From Anaerolineaceae bacterium UBA4081 (lineage in GTDB: Bacteria > Chloroflexota > Anaerolineae > Anaerolineales > Anaerolineaceae): a stretch of 5,533 bases of DNA. Below, piece by piece: positions 1 to 4,443 of this stretch; position 1 is the stretch's first letter; each line of letters starts with the position of its first letter. The stretch covers positions 6,362 through 11,894 of the forward strand of contig DFYN01000179.1 in the NCBI GenBank assembly GCA_002383615.1, written 5' to 3'. A program made the position numbers and the translations under genes. The notes beneath the pieces are model-generated. The model was not told where the DNA came from and searched no databases. It worked only from the letters and a program-made list of their open reading frames with translations.

Positions 1-203
1 TCCAGTGGCAGAGCCAAACTGCGGGTTTCCATATTGTGCCGGAAGATCACCGGTGAAAAAATCATCCATAAACCCAGGAAAACCAGGAATGCCGACCAAA
101 GGTATATCCAGACGTTCCCTTTGATGAGTCCGAGGTTATTGAGGAGTAGAATACTACCCGCAGCTAACAATACAATTGCCCAAAAAACATTATTGCGTCG
201 CAT
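1..203 (-). CDS. LiaF/DUF5668-like small membrane protein, N-terminal part only (C-terminus beyond window)
   Basis: Reading the minus strand from an ATG at 203-201, an open frame of 67 codons runs off the left edge, so this is the N-terminal part of a longer protein. It begins MRRNNVFWAIVLLAAGSILL, then a short turn (NNLGLIKGN), a second hydrophobic helix (about residues 31-52) and a polar segment ending ETRSLALPLE. This two-helix hairpin followed by a stretch like that opening a beta-rich 'toast-rack' domain is the layout of LiaF/DUF5668-type envelope proteins; that assignment is from remembered family pattern, not a search. A good ribosome site (AGGAGAG, complement of about 209-215) lies just before the ATG and overlaps the end of the upstream gene, whose stop is 10 nt away, so the two are almost certainly co-transcribed. 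Role unknown; membrane-stress sensing is a guess from LiaF. Confidence 0.65.
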   Translation of the reverse strand, partial: MRRNNVFWAIVLLAAGSILLLNNLGLIKGNVWIYLWSAFLVFLGLWMIFSPVIFRHNMETRSLALPL

Positions 204-213
204 CGTGTCTCTC

Positions 214-738
214 CTAATCCTTCCACTTGATAAAACCATTGACAAGGATAAGCAAACCAGCCGCAATCAATAAGACCGGCCAGTAATCGCCCAGAAAACC
301 CCGTCCACTGAACATACCGCCCAGCAACGTGCCAAAGATGATGAACATGATGAGGCTGCTGATGATGGTGCTGACCCCGCTTCTGATAGATTGTTTTGAG
401 TCGCCGAGAGCGCGTGCCAGCAAAACGCCAACCCCGGCAAAACCAGGGATCAACGCCCACATGTACGCCCAGGATGCCCAATCACCGCTCAGGTTCTGGT
501 AAAACAAGATGCAGCCGATGCCGCCCACAATGCAGCCCGGAATTGCCATATCAGGTGAGCCGGTCAATGCGCCAATGAGAAAGAGCGCAGCTCCCACACC
601 AATCACAATCCAGACCCAAAAGTTGGGACCGCTGAAGATACGTCCAAAACCGGGCACGAATTGACTGAGAAGGAGTACCCCGCCCAGCAAAACCATCAGT
701 GCACCGATTGTAAGAGACGAACGATTACTACGTGTCAT
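214..738 (-). CDS. Hypothetical six-helix integral membrane protein (LiaI/LiaF-like hydrophobic repeats)
   Basis: A 174-residue, highly hydrophobic protein. The frame is open further upstream (to an ATG at 780), but the ATG at 738-736 is preferred. It has GGAGG (complement of 744-748) five bases before it and gives a typical start (MTRSNRSSLTIGALMVLLGG), with a few positive residues and then a helix. Predicted membrane segments lie at about residues 9-29, 41-60, 64-81, 91-109, 121-142 and 151-170. The last one (YWPVLLIAAGLLILV) and the first (IGALMVLLGGVLLL) have the 'WPvlLi.aGllll' flavour of LiaI/LiaF/DUF5668 membrane segments, so the protein may be built from repeated two-helix units. There are no catalytic motifs or signal peptide. 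It is the first gene of a minus-strand pair and is divergent from the lacI-type gene. The biochemical function is not known. Confidence 0.75.
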   Translation of the reverse strand: MTRSNRSSLTIGALMVLLGGVLLLSQFVPGFGRIFSGPNFWVWIVIGVGAALFLIGALTGSPDMAIPGCIVGGIGCILFYQNLSGDWASWAYMWALIPGFAGVGVLLARALGDSKQSIRSGVSTIISSLIMFIIFGTLLGGMFSGRGFLGDYWPVLLIAAGLLILVNGFIKWKD

Positions 739-898
739 GACAACCTCCATGAATAATATTTCCAGCAATGGACGAATCATCTCTACCGACAGGGGTCCAT
801 TTAGTGATTCAGTTCATATACGCTAAATCCAAGACAAAGTTGCAGTATGGGCGAGAGAGTTGGTAAAAGTTTAGTAAATGAGAGTTTTTTGTTACTTA

Positions 899-926
899 TT
901 GACTCCGCCAAAGAAAACGCTATAAT
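899..926 (+). promoter_or_regulatory. Sigma-70-type promoter for the lacI-family gene
   Basis: The -35 box TTGACT (899-904, 5 of 6 to TTGACA) and the -10 box TATAAT (921-926, perfect consensus) are separated by 16 bp. Transcription would start near 932-934, about 30 nt before the GTG start codon at 964 and inside the repeated operator-like element. It lies in an AT-rich stretch preceded by a T-tract (885-890). This is the best promoter match in the window, and no comparable promoter is visible in front of the binding-protein gene, so it may serve the whole rightward gene set. Confidence 0.8.
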
Positions 927-929
927 AAA

Positions 930-955
930 TATTACTAACACGTATTACTAATACG
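930..955 (+). promoter_or_regulatory. Palindromic / tandem operator-like element (probable LacI-family autoregulatory operator)
   Basis: Two adjacent 13-bp units match at 12 of 13 positions: TATTACTAACACG (930-942) and TATTACTAATACG (943-955). The second unit together with the preceding CG forms a perfect odd palindrome, CGTATTACTAATACG (941-955, 7+1+7, centre C948). The element covers the predicted transcription start and touches the GAGG ribosome site (955-958), where a bound dimer would block both initiation and early elongation. LacI-family repressors bind palindromes of this size and commonly repress their own genes. Assigning this site to the adjacent regulator is inference from position and symmetry. 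Confidence 0.65.
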
Positions 956-963
956 AGGTAGTA

Positions 964-1995
964 GTGCCTAAAAAGCGGATAACAAGTTTGGATGTAGCCA
1001 AAGCAGCAGGCGTGTCACGGACGACGGTGTCGTTTGTGATGAACAACGTCACGCGCGCAAATATCAGCGAAAGTACCAGGTCGCGGGTCCTAGAAGTCGC
1101 CAAAACTCTCAACTACCATCCCAATGCTTCAGGGAAAAAACTGGCATCAGGTAAATCCCTTACCATCGGTTTGATCCTGCAACAAAGCCCAACCCACGTC
1201 TATGCAGACGCGTTTTTACTGCAGGTCATGGTCAGCATCGAACAAGCTGTAGCGCCTTTTGGTTTTCATGTTTTACTAAAACCAATCAACCCAGATAAAC
1301 CCTTAGCCTTCCATCAACTCATCACTGAAAACCATGTTGACGGAATTATCCTTTCTGGTCCCCGTCAGGATGATACCGAAGTCATCCAGCACTTTGATGA
1401 GGGCTTTCCTATCATATTGATGGGACAAATTGAAGGCTCCCATATACCATTTGTGGATATCAATGCTGTGGAAGGCGCATTTACCGCTACCCAGCATCTG
1501 ATTGACCTCGGGCACACTGCCATCGGCATCATTACAAATGCCTCGTTAGGGTACACCTCTGCTCAGCAGCGGTGGCAAGGGTACAAGAATGCGTTGGAAA
1601 GAAACGGCATCACCCCGAACCCCCTGTTTCTGCAAGAAGGAGACTACACGCCCGCAAGTGGTTACGAGGCGATGCAGCGTATGCTCAAAAACGTCCCTGA
1701 ACTGACCGCCGTTTTTGTTGCTTCGGATGTGGTGGCGGTTGGCGCGATACAAGCCATCCATCAAGCTGGAAAAAGAATACCTGAAGACATTGCCATCATA
1801 GGGTTTGACGATATTCCCATCGCAGCTCACCTGACCCCTCCATTGAGCACAATCCGCCTACCAGCTCTGGCGCTTGGAAAAATCGCAGGTGAATCAATTG
1901 TCCATCTCATCCTGGGAGAGACATTAGATCTCCAGGAAACTTTACTGGACACCTCATTGGTGATCCGCGAGTCGACAAAGGGCAAGTCGGCGTAA
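964..1995 (+). CDS. LacI-family transcriptional repressor (sugar-responsive)
   Basis: A 343-residue protein, normal length for the LacI/GalR family. Residues 7-27 form the N-terminal helix-turn-helix (TSLDVAKAAGVSRTTVSFVMN), with the recognition helix starting at VSRTTVS. Residues about 49-64 are the hinge, where NYHPNASGKKLASGKS places Leu60 at the minor-groove lever position; the family's usual 'ARxL' is here GKKL. The effector domain follows from TIGLIL (67-72), with family landmarks VDINAVEGA (164-172), RWQGYKNAL (203-211), VASDVVAVG (252-260), IIGFDDIPIA (278-287) and LSTIRLP (294-300). The start is GTG at 964, preceded by GAGG (955-958) at a 5-nt spacing; no ATG fits. It is 112 bp upstream of, and co-oriented with, a sugar ABC transporter. 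It therefore probably controls that transporter and itself through the operator at 930-955. The exact inducer cannot be read from sequence. Confidence 0.96.
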   Translation: MPKKRITSLDVAKAAGVSRTTVSFVMNNVTRANISESTRSRVLEVAKTLNYHPNASGKKLASGKSLTIGLILQQSPTHVYADAFLLQVMVSIEQAVAPFGFHVLLKPINPDKPLAFHQLITENHVDGIILSGPRQDDTEVIQHFDEGFPIILMGQIEGSHIPFVDINAVEGAFTATQHLIDLGHTAIGIITNASLGYTSAQQRWQGYKNALERNGITPNPLFLQEGDYTPASGYEAMQRMLKNVPELTAVFVASDVVAVGAIQAIHQAGKRIPEDIAIIGFDDIPIAAHLTPPLSTIRLPALALGKIAGESIVHLILGETLDLQETLLDTSLVIRESTKGKSA

Positions 1996-2107
1996 AGACC
2001 TTCATCCTGGTTCATGAAATTCTAAAGGAGGTGGATCGACTGTTTTGATACATGCAAGTTGAAAGCCACACAATCAACTGTACGTCATATTCACTGGAGG
2101 AAAAGAG
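1996..2107 (+). other. Leader between repressor and binding-protein genes, with an orphan Shine-Dalgarno-like sequence
   Basis: A 112-bp gap. It holds AAAGGAGGTG (2024-2033), a near-perfect complement to the 16S 3' end, but no normal start codon lies 4-10 nt downstream; the nearest are TTG at 2045 (five-codon frame) and ATG at 2052 (31-codon frame overlapping the next gene out of phase). A small inverted repeat, AGTTGA (2057-2062) and TCAACT (2074-2079), could form a weak 6-bp stem between this site and the real ribosome site GGAGG (2096-2100). I see no credible promoter or terminator here, so transcription from the repressor promoter may read through. Confidence 0.5.
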
Positions 2108-3451
2108 ATGTCTAAGATTTCGAAAGTTTTGGTTTGTTTCGTTTTGATTGCGCTTTTTGCAGCGGCATGCACCACGCCTCCTGCCACACCGGAAGTAACC
2201 ACAGCACCAGCAACTGAAGCACCTACAGAAGCGGCACCGGTTGAACCTGTTGTTCCTGCGCGTCCTGCAATTTGCGGCGAAACCGTTGAAGGCGATACCC
2301 TGACCGTTATGTACCAATGGTCTGGCGCTGAAGAAGAGAAAATTAATAGCATTTTCAAGCCACTGATTGATTCTTGCGGAATCAAAATCGTTGCTGAATC
2401 AACCCGTGATGCTGCAGTATTGGACACCAAAGCCAAAAGCACACCGCCTGATGTCCTCTTCTGGCCAACCACAGCACCTGTGACCCTTTACCCTGATAAA
2501 CTGGTTGACCTGAAGGTTGTAGGCGCCGCAACTGAAAATTACGCTCAGTATTGGCTTGACCTCGGTACTGCAAATGGTAAACTGTTTGCTTTGCCTGTCA
2601 AAGCTGACATCAAATCCATCATTTGGTACAGCCCGGCACGCTTTGAAGCCCTTGGGTATACCGTCCCGACCACTTTTGAAGAACTGAATACACTGGTTGA
2701 AAAGATGGTTGCTGATGGCAATGTGCCCTGGAGTATGGGCATGGAGAGTGGCGCGGCGACTGGTTGGACTGGGTCTGACTTTATTCAGGACCTCATCCTC
2801 ACTCAGCAAGGTCCGCAATATGTGATGGACCTCATCTCTGGTAAAGTTGCTTACAATGATGCTGGCGTTGTTAGCGCTTACACAACATACCAGAAGTGGG
2901 CATCGGATGCCAAGTACACCGTGGGCGGCGCCGATGGTACCCTTAACACTGGTTTCCTCGATGCAATCTACAAGGTATTCCAGGAGACTCCCGAAGCCAT
3001 GCTCGTCAAACAATCTGGCTTCGCTGGTGGCGAAATTGTCAAACAGTACCCAACCCTGGTGTACGGGACAGATTATGACTTCTTTGCCTTCCCTGGCATT
3101 CAGGGCATGCAGGGCGGTTCAGATTACATGATGGCATTCAGCGAATCAGCCGCCACCAAGGCATTGGTTGCATATCTGACCAGCGCTGACGGCGCTGCTG
3201 CCTGGGCACAAGCCGGATTTGACTTGTCTCCCAATTTGTTGGCAACGGGCAAATATTCGGACGCTCAACTCGCCAAGAAAGCAGAAGCACTGGCGAACGC
3301 TTCCGGATTTACACCTGACCTTGGCGATACCATTCCAGCACCATTTGGCGAAGCCGAATGGAAAGCATTGATTACCGTCGTTCAGGGTGGTGATATCCAG
3401 GCTGCCCTGGATATCGTTGCTGCTGCACAAACTGAAGCATTAGCAAAGTAA
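2108..3451 (+). CDS. Sugar ABC transporter substrate-binding lipoprotein (SBP_bac_1 family, AglE-like)
   Basis: A 447-residue extracytoplasmic solute receptor of a CUT1-type carbohydrate importer. Residues 1-20 form a lipoprotein signal peptide (positive N-terminus, hydrophobic core) ending in the lipobox AAAC with the modified Cys21. A Thr/Pro/Ala/Glu-rich linker of about 30 residues follows, and then the mature two-lobe domain starting near ICGETVEGDTLTV (55-67). The segment ESGAATGWTGSDFIQDLIL (213-231) is characteristic of the alpha-glucoside-binding AglE group, as I recall it. NGKLFALPVKAD (156-167), GYTVPTTFEEL (183-193) and SDYMMAFSESAATKALVAYL (338-357) match the usual bacterial extracellular solute-binding landmarks. 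Cys56 and Cys90 could form a disulfide. The start ATG has GGAGG (2096-2100) at a 7-nt spacing. Two permease genes follow after a hairpin. The substrate is probably an alpha-glucoside or other oligosaccharide, but this is not determined. Confidence 0.93.
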   Translation: MSKISKVLVCFVLIALFAAACTTPPATPEVTTAPATEAPTEAAPVEPVVPARPAICGETVEGDTLTVMYQWSGAEEEKINSIFKPLIDSCGIKIVAESTRDAAVLDTKAKSTPPDVLFWPTTAPVTLYPDKLVDLKVVGAATENYAQYWLDLGTANGKLFALPVKADIKSIIWYSPARFEALGYTVPTTFEELNTLVEKMVADGNVPWSMGMESGAATGWTGSDFIQDLILTQQGPQYVMDLISGKVAYNDAGVVSAYTTYQKWASDAKYTVGGADGTLNTGFLDAIYKVFQETPEAMLVKQSGFAGGEIVKQYPTLVYGTDYDFFAFPGIQGMQGGSDYMMAFSESAATKALVAYLTSADGAAAWAQAGFDLSPNLLATGKYSDAQLAKKAEALANASGFTPDLGDTIPAPFGEAEWKALITVVQGGDIQAALDIVAAAQTEALAK

Positions 3452-3462
3452 GTTAGTGACAC

Positions 3463-3498
3463 AATTAGGGACGAACCCAAAGGGGTTCGTCCCTAATT
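3463..3498. repeat. Perfect intercistronic inverted repeat (16-bp stem, AAAG loop), REP-like or attenuator hairpin
   Basis: The left arm AATTAGGGACGAACCC (3463-3478) and right arm GGGTTCGTCCCTAATT (3483-3498) are exact reverse complements separated by four bases (AAAG). The hairpin starts 11 nt after the binding-protein stop codon and ends 36 nt before the first permease start. Only a weak T-stretch follows (TAT, then a C-run), so it is not a classic rho-independent terminator. A stable hairpin here could protect the upstream mRNA from 3' exonucleases or cause partial termination, giving excess binding protein over permease as in other binding-protein-dependent systems. The TTAGGGACGAACC...GGTTCGTCCCTAA form also resembles palindromic repeats scattered in some Chloroflexota genomes, which is recollection rather than a search. 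Confidence 0.9.
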
Positions 3499-3534
3499 TA
3501 TCCCCCCGCTTCATCCGAAAAGGAGAATAACCTC

Positions 3535-4443
3535 ATGTCATCCATTATGAAGCAAGGGCGTTGGACACCGTGGTTATACCTATTTCCCGCACTCATTATC
3601 ATTTTCATATTTATTGTTTTTCCGACCGTGAATACATTGGTGCTTAGCTTCATGGACCGCACAGGAACGAGATCCGCAGCTGTTTCTTGTGTAAGTGGCG
3701 AACCGTGCTGGGGGGTCTTCGAAAATTACCGGTATGCACTCACCGCACCTGATATGCTCATGGCGCTTCGGAATAATGCCCTGTGGTTGATTTTGATGGT
3801 TCCGGGTACCGTGGCAGCAGGACTCTTGTTTGCCTTGTTGGCAGAGCAGGTACGGTTTGAAAAGTTAGCCAAATCCATCATATTCATGCCAATGGCAATT
3901 TCATTCATAGGTGCAGGTATTATCTGGCAGTTTGTCTACTCAATCCAATCTGGCGGAGGCAAACAAACCGGATTATTAAATGCCATAATCACCGGTTTGG
4001 GTGGGCAACCTGTTGCTTTTCTAAGCAATCCGGCATTGAATAATTTTGCATTAATGATTGTAGGCGTCTGGTTATGGGCAGGTTTTTGTATGACCATCCT
4101 CTCAGCCGCGCTAAAAGGACTGCCAGCGGAAATTATGGAAGCGGCTCATGTGGATGGCGCATCGGGTTGGCAGACTTTTTGGAAGATTACAATCCCGATG
4201 ATTATGCCAACTATCATTGTGGTAACCACAACCATGTTCATCAATATTTTGAAGATTTTTGACATTGTGTTTGTGATGACCGGCGGTAATTATGGCACCG
4301 AGGTTATTGCCAACCGGATGTTTAAGTTAATTGTCACAGATACGGGTCGCTCAATGGCAATTGCGATTTTGCTCATCCTTCTGATTATTCCCATATTAAT
4401 CATCAATATTCGGCGATTTATCCAGGAAGAGGCAGCGCGATGA
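3535..4443 (+). CDS. Sugar ABC transporter permease, AglF/GgtC-like (MalF-type BPD_transp_1)
   Basis: A 302-residue inner-membrane subunit of a CUT1 carbohydrate importer. Predicted membrane segments are at about residues 12-39, 78-104, 111-135, 168-193, 224-247 and 272-292, with the N-terminus inside. The conserved cytoplasmic EAA loop that docks on the ATPase is EAAHVDGASGWQTFWKITIP (202-221), with Glu202, Gly208, Ile218 and Pro221 all in place. NYGTEVIANRMFK (252-264) and the C-terminal NIRRF (291-295) fit the AglF group as I remember it. The first outer loop carries an unusual Cys pair, Cys52 and Cys58 (SCVSGEPCW), just before ENYRYAL. The start ATG has AGGAG (3521-3525) nine bases upstream. 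Its TGA overlaps the ATG of the next permease (ATGA), which implies translational coupling and a 1:1 heterodimer. Confidence 0.94.
   Translation: MSSIMKQGRWTPWLYLFPALIIIFIFIVFPTVNTLVLSFMDRTGTRSAAVSCVSGEPCWGVFENYRYALTAPDMLMALRNNALWLILMVPGTVAAGLLFALLAEQVRFEKLAKSIIFMPMAISFIGAGIIWQFVYSIQSGGGKQTGLLNAIITGLGGQPVAFLSNPALNNFALMIVGVWLWAGFCMTILSAALKGLPAEIMEAAHVDGASGWQTFWKITIPMIMPTIIVVTTTMFINILKIFDIVFVMTGGNYGTEVIANRMFKLIVTDTGRSMAIAILLILLIIPILIINIRRFIQEEAAR

Larger units (their letters stand above)
739..963. other. Divergent intergenic region between membrane-protein pair and lacI-type gene
   Basis: A 225-bp non-coding stretch between oppositely oriented genes. The right part holds a strong rightward promoter and the operator-like repeat, described separately. 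The left end holds the GGAGG ribosome site for the minus-strand gene (complement of 744-748). I see no convincing minus-strand -35/-10 pair; an AT-rich stretch (CATATACG, 815-822) is the nearest candidate for a -10 but has no well-spaced -35. A weak inverted repeat, ATTTAG (799-804) and CTAAAT (823-828), is present but its 18-nt loop makes a functional hairpin doubtful. No RNA gene is evident. Confidence 0.6.

Noticed and set aside
739..780. Longer start (ATG at 780, minus strand) for the six-helix membrane protein
   Set aside because: The extension has no good ribosome site. GGAGG sits five bases before the internal ATG at 738, and the extension contains the ribosome site itself.
1996..2107. 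A separate promoter for the binding-protein gene
   Set aside because: TTGATA (2045) and TTGAAA (2059) resemble -35 boxes but have no -10 match at 16-18 bp, and a start there would leave almost no leader before the ribosome site.
2052..2147. A 31-codon plus-strand frame overlapping the binding-protein start
   Set aside because: The orphan GGAGG lies 19 nt upstream, too far for a normal start, and the encoded peptide has no recognisable pattern. It is kept only as context for the orphan Shine-Dalgarno finding.
2399..3013. A 204-codon minus-strand open frame across the binding-protein gene
   Set aside because: It lies wholly inside a well-supported plus-strand gene, has no recognisable domain and no convincing ribosome site. 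It is an antisense shadow of the coding sequence.
3499..3534. Rho-independent terminator after the 3463-3498 hairpin
   Set aside because: The hairpin is followed by TAT and a run of C, not a T-tract. The downstream permease has its own ribosome site but no visible promoter, so full termination is unlikely.
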